Below are positions 1 to 5,092 of a stretch of 28,316 bases of DNA, piece by piece (position 1 is the first letter of the stretch; every line of letters starts with the position of its first letter). The DNA comes from a virus. Below the pieces are notes generated by a model, which saw only the letters and a list, made by a program, of their open reading frames with translations, ran no database searches and had not been told where the DNA came from. Where the stretch lies: positions 1-28,316 of the IMG/VR virus record IMGVR_UViG_3300045115_000079, one strand, 5' to 3'. The translations under genes and the position numbers were made by a program.

Positions 1-53
1 CTGCGCGAGGGGGTTGGTAGAGTTACCGACCGTGCTCCCCGAGTGGGAGACAT

Positions 54-126
54 TCCCCCGTAGCTCAATTGGCAGAGCATTCGACTGTTAATCGAAGGGT
101 TATTGGTTCGAGTCCAATCGGGGGAG
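54..126 (+). tRNA. tRNA-Asn (anticodon GTT)
   Basis: A full cloverleaf can be folded. The acceptor stem pairs TCCCCCG (54-60) with CGGGGGA (119-125), with discriminator G126. The anticodon stem TTCGA/TCGAA encloses the loop CTGTTAA, with anticodon GTT at 87-89. The T arm is ATTGG-TTCGAGT-CCAAT. No CCA is encoded. Phage-type genes start just downstream and an integrase gene points towards this tRNA, so it is probably the integration target, with its 3' end restored by phage DNA. Confidence 0.97.
80..126. other. Candidate prophage attachment site (attL) in the 3' half of tRNA-Asn
   Basis: Tyrosine-integrase phages commonly integrate in the anticodon-to-3'-end part of a tRNA gene and rebuild the gene. 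Here the tRNA is intact and everything to its right looks phage-derived, including a tyrosine integrase 2.8 kb away. The core boundaries cannot be fixed because the second copy lies outside the window, so the span from the anticodon stem to the 3' end is an inference. Confidence 0.5.
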
Positions 127-145
127 CGGTTGAGGGGGTCAAGTC

Positions 146-173
146 CCCACAAATGTACCCACAAAGACACAAA
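146..173. repeat. Short direct repeats beside the tRNA (possible integrase/excisionase arm sites)
   Basis: CCCACAAA occurs at 146-153 and 158-165, 12 nt apart, and a partial copy CACAAA lies at 168-173, 10 nt further on. The spacing is about one helical turn. Tyrosine integrases and their excisionases bind short direct repeats beside the attachment core, and these repeats begin 20 nt after the tRNA end. The binding role is an inference. Confidence 0.35.
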
Positions 174-204
174 GGGCGTCCACCGCGGTGGACGCCCTTC
201 GTGT
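167..204 (-). terminator. Rho-independent terminator for the minus-strand HTH genes
   Basis: A long inverted repeat centred on CCGCGG at 183-188 has 14-bp perfect arms (172-185 with 186-199). After one mismatch, four more pairs extend it to 167/204. On the minus strand the hairpin is followed by a T-rich run (TTTGTGTCTTTG). It lies just past the stop codon of the HTH gene that ends at 211. It would isolate that gene from the tRNA and host side. Confidence 0.75.
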
Positions 205-210
205 GCCTGA

Positions 211-609
211 TCAGTTGCGGCCACGACCAGCCCACTCGTCGAGGTCGGCTCGAGCGATTCGCGAGTTGGATCCAAAGCTGCGTTGGCTTGCTTTCAGTTC
301 TCCAGATGCGCAAGCCCGCACGATGGTCGTGGGAGAGACGCCAGTGTGCTCTGCCGCTTGCCGTGTCGTGAACCAGTACCTGTAGTTGAGTGGGTCGGGA
401 TCGCCAGGTAGCCGGACCACCACCGGCTCGGCGCGAGGCGCCGGCTGAGTGCCGGCGTAAGCTTCTAGCGCTGCTGCCGCGGCCGTTAGTGCTGCTGCAG
501 CGGTTCGAGCCTGCGCGGAATCAGTGAACGTGGACGTCATGTCGATCTCGATTAGACCCTCGCGAAGCTCGATCGTGAACCCCGGCCCGCGGACGTTGAA
601 GTTGCTCAT
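211..609 (-). CDS. Excisionase-like helix-turn-helix protein (132 aa)
   Basis: The C-terminal half carries a MerR/excisionase-type HTH: a short WFTTRQAAEHTGVSP helix pair, then TTIVRACASGELKA, then a basic wing and a closing helix ending DLDEWAGR. This is the HTH_17 pattern seen in phage and plasmid excisionases and other small DNA-binding proteins. The N-terminal ~75 residues are alanine-rich and match no family I recognise; they may be an effector or oligomerisation region. It is the minus-strand gene closest to the attachment site, 11 nt downstream of another HTH gene and followed by a strong terminator. The ATG at 609 was chosen because the N-terminus reads sensibly from there; the Shine-Dalgarno match is weak. 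It could be the excisionase (directionality factor) or a transcription regulator. Family confidence is good, exact role uncertain. Confidence 0.72.
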   Translation of the reverse strand: MSNFNVRGPGFTIELREGLIEIDMTSTFTDSAQARTAAAALTAAAAALEAYAGTQPAPRAEPVVVRLPGDPDPLNYRYWFTTRQAAEHTGVSPTTIVRACASGELKASQRSFGSNSRIARADLDEWAGRGRN

Positions 610-620
610 GGGGGAGGGTC

Positions 621-857
621 TCACCGCCTCCTCGGATACCCCTCGCGGCCCCATGAGTCTGTCGCGGCGGGTCGGTGAAGCAGGAGCGCCTCGATTTCGG
701 CTACGTCCTCTGCTGTGAAGTACCAGGTCTCCGCGCGCCTCGCGTTTGGTCGGCGGTGCGGCCAACAAGGAAATCGGCCGCTGAGTCGAGCCCGAACCTC
801 TCCGTTCGTCAGGCCAGTGCGTTCGGCAAGGTCGCTGATGGAGTACCTAGGCTGCAT
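621..857 (-). CDS. Small helix-turn-helix DNA-binding protein (78 aa)
   Basis: The protein begins MQPRYSISDLAERTGLTNGE, a MerR-like first helix-turn-helix, followed by a basic segment rich in Arg/Pro and the helix TAEDVAEIEALLL. The length and layout fit a small winged-helix regulator or recombination directionality factor. The stop lies 11 nt before the start of the next HTH gene, so the two are probably co-transcribed. The ATG at 857 is preferred because it opens directly onto the HTH. Upstream in-frame sequence is open but compositionally unlike protein. No strong ribosome binding site is visible. Its DNA target cannot be named. Confidence 0.62.
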   Translation of the reverse strand: MQPRYSISDLAERTGLTNGEVRARLSGRFPCWPHRRPNARRAETWYFTAEDVAEIEALLLHRPAATDSWGREGYPRRR

Positions 858-919
858 GGTCCGATGGTGACTTGAGCAGTCGGGCGGGCACGGAAGGGGT
901 CGGGCTTCGTCTGCTCGGG

Positions 920-1210
920 TTACCCCACACGTCGGTGCCCCCGCTTCACGCGATCGACCCGTGTCGGCGGGACCTTGCGTCCGCGATATCTCGCGACGAA
1001 CCCAGCGAAGTCCTCCTCGGAGACCAGCCACTGGCGGCCCACCTTCGTCGCCGTGATGGTCTGTGCCGCGCACATGCGCCGGACAGTGTCGGGTGTGAGG
1101 CGCAGCCTGGCCGCCACCTCGGGCGTCGTGAGGAACTCCATGGGCTCGATCATCCGCCAGCCGTGCCTCGGGGTCGGCGATTCGTCGGGGACTTCCTCCG
1201 CTGCACTCAT
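920..1210 (-). CDS. Excisionase-family HTH protein (up to 96 aa)
   Basis: The core EFLTTPEVAARLRLTPDTV followed by RRMCAAQTITATKVGRQW and a wing ending SEEDFAGFVARYRGR is a classic HTH_17 excisionase-family domain. The basic tail (KVPPTRVDRVKRGHRR) would add DNA contacts. The start is uncertain. The ATG at 1210 gives a 24-residue disordered lead with no Shine-Dalgarno. ATGs at 1153 (77 aa) and 1141 (73 aa) fit the domain boundary better. The gene is divergent from the plus-strand HTH gene beginning at 1228; with the long start only 17 bp would separate the two start codons. Sequence resemblance between the two suggests an old duplication. It could be an excisionase or a small repressor. Confidence 0.7.
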   Translation of the reverse strand: MSAAEEVPDESPTPRHGWRMIEPMEFLTTPEVAARLRLTPDTVRRMCAAQTITATKVGRQWLVSEEDFAGFVARYRGRKVPPTRVDRVKRGHRRVG

Positions 1211-1227
1211 GCGCAGAAGATGAGGCA

Positions 1228-1476
1228 GTGACTATCGACTTGCCGGAACGCCTCACCGTAGAAGAGGTCGCCGCCATCACCCGCGAGTCCGCGTTCACCA
1301 TCCGCAAGCGGTGCCGCGACGGCGTCCTGCCCGCCGCGAAGCATGGTCGCTCCTGGTGGATTCTTCGCGACGACCTCAAGCTCTACATGCGACCGACCAA
1401 CACCCAGCCAGAGGATGAGGGGCGGTCCAAGTTCCTCACCGCCGACCAGAAGCGTCGCCAGCAACGGTCTCTGTAG
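1228..1476 (+). CDS. Excisionase-family HTH protein on the plus strand (82 aa)
   Basis: From the GTG at 1228 the protein reads (M)TIDLPERLTVEEVAAI, then TRESAFTIRKRCRDGVLPA, then AKHGRSWWILRDDLKLYM, the HTH_17/excisionase layout, with a charged C-terminal tail. A purine-rich stretch GAAGATGAGG lies just upstream of the GTG and can serve as ribosome binding site. It is the only plus-strand gene in this HTH cluster. It faces away from the similar gene at 920-1210 and converges on the gene ending at 1495. Divergent paired HTH genes can repress one another; here that is only an inference. Confidence 0.75.
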   Translation: MTIDLPERLTVEEVAAITRESAFTIRKRCRDGVLPAAKHGRSWWILRDDLKLYMRPTNTQPEDEGRSKFLTADQKRRQQRSL

Positions 1477-1494
1477 GCCCCAGGCGCAGAGGTG

Positions 1495-1884
1495 CTACCA
1501 GCGGTACGCCGACTCACCATGGCCTGTGTCGTCGCCGGGCGGGCGGTTCGCTGGTCCGCCCGTCGTCGCGGTGCTGTGGTGGCCGCGTCCGACGTACTCT
1601 CGCGTCTCGTCGGCGTGCACGACGACGAGCTGAGGGTCGGCGCCCGCCTCGAGCAGCAGCGCCGAGATGTGCAGGTCGCCGGGGAACTGGGTAGCGGGCC
1701 GAGCGAGGAAGTCGCCGAGCGCCCGGCCGCAAGCCAGCGCCAGGAGATCCCCGCGGCCGCCGGCGAGCTCCTGCAGCTCGGCCACGGCCACGGCTCGATC
1801 GACGTAGGCGCGCGCGAGCCGGCGCGCCGTGGTGCTGAGCCGGATCTCGAGGTGCTGGTCGTCGGTCAGCCTGCTGCGCGCCAT
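1495..1884 (-). CDS. Hypothetical protein (129 aa), mostly helical
   Basis: I do not recognise this family. The first ~65 residues look helical (RLTDDQHLEIRLSTTARRLA, then ARAYVDRAVAVAELQEL) and are followed by a Gly/Ala segment and a short strand region LHISALLLEAGADPQLVVVH. Codon third positions are strongly G/C in this frame, which favours a real gene over the overlapping frames. It ends 18 nt from the convergent HTH gene. There are no membrane segments or cysteine motifs. Position between integrase and attachment site makes it accessory phage cargo. A frame-shifted ORF ending at 1514 is a shadow. Confidence 0.5.
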   Translation of the reverse strand: MARSRLTDDQHLEIRLSTTARRLARAYVDRAVAVAELQELAGGRGDLLALACGRALGDFLARPATQFPGDLHISALLLEAGADPQLVVVHADETREYVGRGHHSTATTGGPANRPPGDDTGHGESAYRW

Positions 1885-2183
1885 CAGGACCGCCGCGCAG
1901 CAATCAGGCGCCAGCCGGCGGGCAGCTGCTGTTCGAGGAGGATCACCCGGTCGAGGCTAGGTGCGAGGTCCGACGTTGTACGCAGTCGGCGCGTCGTGAT
2001 CTGGCGAAACGTTCACGCGTGGCGGTCGCGAGCCCTACGGTTGGCGCGGCGGTTCCGTTGCGCATGGCGGTGCCGTCGCCGACGCAGGTGCGATTCCCGA
2101 GGTCGTTTCTGCTGTCGTGGATGCGGTCCGTCGTCCCGGTCAGACACTGGTGAGGCGGCGGGCCGCGCTCCGAAAATGCCGAG
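1885..2183. other. Stretch without a convincing gene
   Basis: No reading frame here has both a plausible start site and protein-like composition. A 29-codon plus-strand ORF begins at an ATG near 2066 but has no ribosome binding site. The stretch lies upstream of the 129-aa gene and downstream of the paralogous pair, so it probably holds the promoter for the former. I could not pick out a clear -35/-10 pair. Confidence 0.4.
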
Positions 2184-2462
2184 CTAGGGTGCTGCCGTGG
2201 GGTGGGGGGCCCTAGGCGCGTTGGTGTCGATGCTGCGCGCGAGCACGTGGCGCCGGTCCATCCAATGTTCCCGACAGGCGCCGGTGCGCGCGTCCCAGAA
2301 GTCGCACAACAGCAGCTCTACCGTCTCGTGTGTGGCGAAGGCCGGGACCGGTTCGTCGACCCCTTCGGACCATTGGCACAGTACCCAGACCGGCCGGGGC
2401 TGATCCAGCGCACGGACGCCGCGATCCGGTCTGGGCGACTGGTTCAGAAGGGCACTCACCAC
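2184..2462 (-). CDS. Hypothetical protein, paralogue A of a tandem pair (92 aa)
   Basis: A small soluble protein starting with GTG (VSALLNQSPRP). It shares with the next gene upstream the motifs RPVWVLCQW, VPAFATH and LLCDFWDARTG, then REHW. The conserved Trp, Cys, His and Asp residues suggest a compact beta-rich fold, perhaps with a buried Cys/His site. No known family is recognised. After residue ~78 the paralogy ends and the tail is Pro/Ala-rich. The gene is 38 nt downstream of its paralogue and lies between the integrase terminator and the 129-aa gene. It may be lysogenic-conversion cargo; the function is unknown. Confidence 0.6.
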   Translation of the reverse strand: MVSALLNQSPRPDRGVRALDQPRPVWVLCQWSEGVDEPVPAFATHETVELLLCDFWDARTGACREHWMDRRHVLARSIDTNAPRAPHPTAAP

Positions 2463-2500
2463 CGGACCCTAACCCGCCGCAGTCACCCGGTGGGGATGCC

Positions 2501-2893
2501 TCAGGCGATTGCTTCGGGCTCGGTTTCGTCTGCGAACGTCGGGCAGGCACGGGAGGCTGGCGGGAGCGGGATCACGGCTGGGGGCGCGAGCCACGCCTGC
2601 GCGGCCAGGATTGGTCGGTTGCGGACGAACTTCTTCTCCACCCAGTGCTCGCGACTCTCTCCGGAGCGGGGGTCCCAGAAGTCGCAGAGGACGAGATCGC
2701 CGGCACGGTGCGTGGCCACGGCCGGCACGACCTCCTTCACGCGACCGTCGCTGTGGTCCCACAGGCAGGCGACCCACACGGGACGCGCGCGCGGCAGCGT
2801 CAAGATGCCGGCCGTCGGCGCAGGACGCTGGTTGAGGAGCAGACTCACTGCCTCAAGGTAGGCGCCCTTCCCTGAATTCGCATCAGGACCCAT
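2501..2893 (-). CDS. Hypothetical protein, paralogue B of a tandem pair (up to 130 aa)
   Basis: It matches its neighbour through (V)SLLLNQRP, RPVWVACLW, VPAVATH and LVLCDFWDPRSG, then REHW, and adds a ~40-residue C-terminal extension rich in Ala and Pro that paralogue A lacks. The ATG at 2893 gives 130 aa with no Shine-Dalgarno. Paralogue A begins at the equivalent of the GTG at 2848 (residue 16), where TTGAGG stands just upstream though rather close, so the shorter form is a real alternative. The gene is separated from the integrase by a strong hairpin, so it probably has its own promoter. The function is unknown. Confidence 0.62.
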   Translation of the reverse strand: MGPDANSGKGAYLEAVSLLLNQRPAPTAGILTLPRARPVWVACLWDHSDGRVKEVVPAVATHRAGDLVLCDFWDPRSGESREHWVEKKFVRNRPILAAQAWLAPPAVIPLPPASRACPTFADETEPEAIA

Positions 2894-2926
2894 GGCGCCG
2901 GGTGAGAATCGTGACTATCGCCAGAA

Positions 2927-2959
2927 GCGCCCCTCCCGCCGTGCTGGCGGGAGGGGCGC
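2927..2959 (-). terminator. Hairpin terminator after the integrase
   Basis: A perfect 14-bp stem, GCGCCCCTCCCGCC at 2927-2940 with its complement at 2946-2959, encloses a 5-nt loop. It stands 11 nt past the integrase stop. On the minus strand it is followed by TTCTGG, a weak T tract. It separates the integrase transcript from the downstream paralogous pair. Confidence 0.75.
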
Positions 2960-2970
2960 GTGTGACCGTT

Positions 2971-3894
2971 CTAACGGCCTCCCCCAGCCAGGTAGGCCGA
3001 CAGGGTGTGGATGGCGTGCCGGTCGAGGTTGTGCCGGTTGCGATCGTAGCGGGCGGTCAGGCGCGGGTCGGCGTGGCGGGCGAAGGTCTGCACGTCGCGG
3101 AGGGGCACGCCGGCGTCGAGAGCGTTCGTGATGGACGCGTGCCGCAGCTCGTGCGGGAGGACGCGCCTGGCGATCCCGGCGTGGCGGGCGACCCGCTCGA
3201 CGAGCTTGCGCAAGGAGCCGGCGTTGATCGGCTGGTCGTCGTGCCAGGTGCGCAACAGCAGAGGCCCACTGGTCCGTTCTCCGGCGGCCATGTCCAGCGT
3301 GCGGAGCACGGAGACCGGGAGCGGGATGGTGGCGGCCTTGTTGCCCTTCCCGACAACTCGCAGCACGCGGTGGCCGCGGACCTCATCGGCGAAGTCCTCG
3401 ATCTGCACGGCGCACGCCTCGTGGTTGCGCAGCGCGAGCATGCCGAGCAGCTGCATCGCGGCGCCCTCGGTCGGCGACATCCGCTGCGCGGTGAACAGCA
3501 TCGCCATGAGCTCGGAGCGGTCGAGTCCGAGCCGGCGGGTGGCGTCCCTGTCGAACTTCGGGCGACGCACGTGCGCGGCGGGGCTCTTGGTGATGTAGTC
3601 GTCGATCTCCGCGAACCGGTACAGGCCGATGACGACGCCGAGGTAGTGGTCGACCGTCGAAGCCATGAGCCCGCGGTCCTCGAGCGAGCGCGCCCAAGCC
3701 TCCAGGTGGGCGCGGTGAGCGTCGAGCGGTTCGACGCCACGCTCACGCAGCCACGTGTACAGCAGGCCGATGGTGGTGGCGTAGTTGCTGGCGGTGGGCC
3801 CGGAGTAGCGGGCGAGGTAGGCCAGGGCGGCGAGGTCTGACGGTGCGAGCGTGCCGCGGTCGTCGTGGGCTGGGAAGTGGGTAGCGTGACGCAT
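2971..3894 (-). CDS. int: Tyrosine-family phage integrase (307 aa)
   Basis: A site-specific recombinase that joins phage and host attachment sites. Residues ~15-105 form a SAM-like core-binding domain (SNYATTIGLLYTWLRERG and following helices). Residues ~115-305 form the catalytic domain with R156 (LALRNHE), a lysine in GKGNK (183-186), H248 and R251 (HELRH), H274 (ARHAD) and the nucleophile Y283 (TARYDR). All core residues are present, so it should be active. The length is on the short side for phage integrases and no arm-binding domain is obvious at the N-terminus. The ATG at 3894 is preceded by GGGGGA, a usable ribosome binding site; longer upstream frames read as non-protein. It points towards the tRNA-Asn gene and is divergent from the toxin-antitoxin-like pair, with 159 bp between. 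Confidence 0.95.
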   Translation of the reverse strand: MRHATHFPAHDDRGTLAPSDLAALAYLARYSGPTASNYATTIGLLYTWLRERGVEPLDAHRAHLEAWARSLEDRGLMASTVDHYLGVVIGLYRFAEIDDYITKSPAAHVRRPKFDRDATRRLGLDRSELMAMLFTAQRMSPTEGAAMQLLGMLALRNHEACAVQIEDFADEVRGHRVLRVVGKGNKAATIPLPVSVLRTLDMAAGERTSGPLLLRTWHDDQPINAGSLRKLVERVARHAGIARRVLPHELRHASITNALDAGVPLRDVQTFARHADPRLTARYDRNRHNLDRHAIHTLSAYLAGGGR

Positions 3895-4025
3895 AGCGTC
3901 CCCCGATCGTGTGTGCGATGTGGTGGGCGTCAGGGGCCGTCTGGAGCTGCAACTCTGGGCGGCCTCGCCCGTTGGAACGACGACTGTACGGCCGCGCGGC
4001 GCTGAAGGCAACGAATCCCAGCGGT

Positions 4026-4047
4026 GTGACCCGCTCACGGATACCCT
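4026..4047 (+). promoter_or_regulatory. Candidate leaderless promoter with small inverted repeat
   Basis: TACCCT at 4042-4047 fits the actinobacterial -10 pattern TANNNT and ends 6 nt before the ATG at 4054, so transcription could start at the start codon. This agrees with the lack of a Shine-Dalgarno there. GTGA-N5-TCAC at 4026-4038 lies just upstream and could be an operator half-site pair. No good -35 is visible. The same TACCCTCG string precedes the other antisense gene at 17863. Confidence 0.45.
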
Positions 4048-4053
4048 CGTGCG

Positions 4054-4293
4054 ATGGGCAGTGGCAGGTACTGGTCGAAGCACCCCAAGAAGGAGCTTGA
4101 GGCACTTCTTGGTGAGTTTCACGACGCGGGCTGGCGCATCGAGGATCCGCCCGTCTACTATCACGTCCTGTGCCCATGTGGAAACCACCAACGGTGGATC
4201 CACCTCACGCCGAGCGGAAGCCGGTACGTGCGTAACGCGCTAGCCTGGTTGTACCGCCAGCCGTGCTACGAGGGTTCGAAGGAGGAAAAATGA
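4054..4293 (+). CDS. HicA-like small protein, candidate toxin (79 aa)
   Basis: The layout resembles the HicA mRNA-interferase fold (a small double-stranded-RNA-binding-like domain). A first helix KKELEALLGEFHDAGW (12-27) is followed by a strand, a strand with a central His (PVYYHVLCPCG, H37), a strand with QRWIHLTP, and a closing helix YVRNALAWLYRQ. H37 sits where HicA has its catalytic His. C40, C42 and C71 are extra and not typical of HicA. Family assignment rests on fold pattern, not clear identity. The gene is on the plus strand against the late operon and overlaps the next gene by ATGA. A toxin role is inferred from size, fold and pairing. Confidence 0.72.
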   Translation: MGSGRYWSKHPKKELEALLGEFHDAGWRIEDPPVYYHVLCPCGNHQRWIHLTPSGSRYVRNALAWLYRQPCYEGSKEEK

Positions 4294-4613
4294 CCACCGA
4301 GCTTGAGCTTGAAGCTCACTTCGTTCTCACTACGGTCGAGGACGTCGACACGATCCAGAAGCACGTCAGTCTTGTCATGGAAGAGCTGGTCAAGCTCAGC
4401 CACACCGACTGCGGCATCTCCGACCCCGCCGTCTCCCTCGACCTGAGCGACAACACCGTCATCATCGAGGTCATCGCCTTCGGCGACGGCTTCGACGAGA
4501 CCGTCACGATGGCCGACTCCTGCATCCGTAGCGCCATCCACTCGGCTGGCGGATCCACCCCGACCTGGAATGTGGAGAAGCGTTCCCAGCGAGCCGAGCT
4601 GGTCACCGCCTGA
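4290..4613 (+). CDS. Partner of the HicA-like protein, candidate antitoxin (107 aa)
   Basis: The ATG overlaps the stop of the upstream gene (ATGA, 4290-4293) and has a strong GGAGG at 4281-4285, so expression is coupled and probably high. The acidic protein begins MTTELELEAHFVLTTVEDVD, continues with a helix around KHVSLVMEELVKL, strands VSLDLSDNTVIIEVIAFG, and a helix MADSCIRSAIHSAGG. An alpha/beta fold is likely. It has neither the HicB partial RNase H pattern nor an obvious DNA-binding domain, so it is not a standard HicB. A strong bidirectional hairpin follows. Role as antitoxin is inferred from the coupling; an alternative is a two-protein exclusion function. Confidence 0.7.
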   Translation: MTTELELEAHFVLTTVEDVDTIQKHVSLVMEELVKLSHTDCGISDPAVSLDLSDNTVIIEVIAFGDGFDETVTMADSCIRSAIHSAGGSTPTWNVEKRSQRAELVTA

Positions 4614-4629
4614 GGTTTCCAGAAACACG

Positions 4630-4665
4630 AGAACGCCCCCGCTCCATCCGGAGCGGGGGCGTTCT
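4630..4665. terminator. Bidirectional terminator between convergent operons
   Basis: A perfect 16-bp stem (4630-4645 with 4650-4665, core GAACGCCCCCGCTCC) encloses a 4-nt loop ATCC. It lies between the plus-strand pair that ends at 4613 and the minus-strand late operon that ends at 4709. On the minus strand it is followed by CGTGTTTCTGG, moderately T-rich. It probably ends both transcripts. Confidence 0.8.
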
Positions 4666-4708
4666 GCTGTACGCGGCAGGTGTGCAGTTACGTGGTCGAG
4701 TGCTGGGG

Positions 4709-4918
4709 TCAGGTGAGCTCGACTATGAGCTGGCGGAGCATGGCGAGACGCTCTGCGCCGAACTCCGCGCCAGGGCTTACTTCCCACCAACCCTCGTCGG
4801 CGAGGTCGGGGTCGTCCACCCAGTTGTCCGACTCGAGGCAGCGATACCCGCCTTCGGTCGCGTCGATGCCGCGGGTGATCTCGTCCAGGCGCGCGAGTGC
4901 TTCTGCTCGGGTCATCAT
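4709..4918 (-). CDS. Hypothetical small protein at the end of the late operon (69 aa)
   Basis: An acidic protein starting MMTRAEALARLDEITRG, with a helix, an aromatic-rich middle (NWVDDPDLADEGWWE) and a final helix ERLAMLRQLIVELT. No family is recognised. The ATG at 4918 overlaps the stop of the upstream 52-aa gene by 4 nt and has GGAGCGA as ribosome binding site. It is the last gene of the late operon before the bidirectional terminator. Confidence 0.65.
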   Translation of the reverse strand: MMTRAEALARLDEITRGIDATEGGYRCLESDNWVDDPDLADEGWWEVSPGAEFGAERLAMLRQLIVELT

Positions 4919-5073
4919 TCGCTCCAGTCTGCACCGAGCCCGAAGGCGGTGACCTCGAGGTCGAGGTGGGACACACCGAGGGCGAGCAGTGCGTCGCGGG
5001 CGCGGTGCCAGTCGACGTCGGGGACCTGCTCGCACAGCTCCTGGATGTAGGCGACGGCGTCGGATGGGGTCAT
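4915..5073 (-). CDS. Hypothetical small protein (52 aa)
   Basis: A short protein beginning MTPSDAVAYIQELCEQVPDV with a predicted helix-turn-helix-like alpha pair (YIQELCEQ, then DWHRARDALLALG) and a short strand tail. It is too small for a family call. AGGAGAG stands 7 nt upstream of the ATG, and the stop overlaps the following start (ATGA), so it is very probably translated. It follows the SGNH hydrolase gene. Confidence 0.62.
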   Translation of the reverse strand: MTPSDAVAYIQELCEQVPDVDWHRARDALLALGVSHLDLEVTAFGLGADWSE

Positions 5074-5092
5074 GGCTCTCTCCTGGGGTTGA

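Noticed and set aside
653-718. 22-codon plus-strand ORF after a TACCCCTCG string
   Set aside because: It resembles the leaderless element at 4042 and 17851, but the string has an extra C, the spacing is different and the peptide lies inside a minus-strand HTH gene.
1492-2187. 231-codon plus-strand ORF
   Set aside because: Arg/Gly-rich with no ribosome binding site, antisense to the more protein-like 129-aa gene.
4290-4613. HicB antitoxin assignment for the second gene of the pair
   Set aside because: The typical HicB opening strand pattern with the PdLPGc-like motif and the C-terminal DNA-binding region are both missing.
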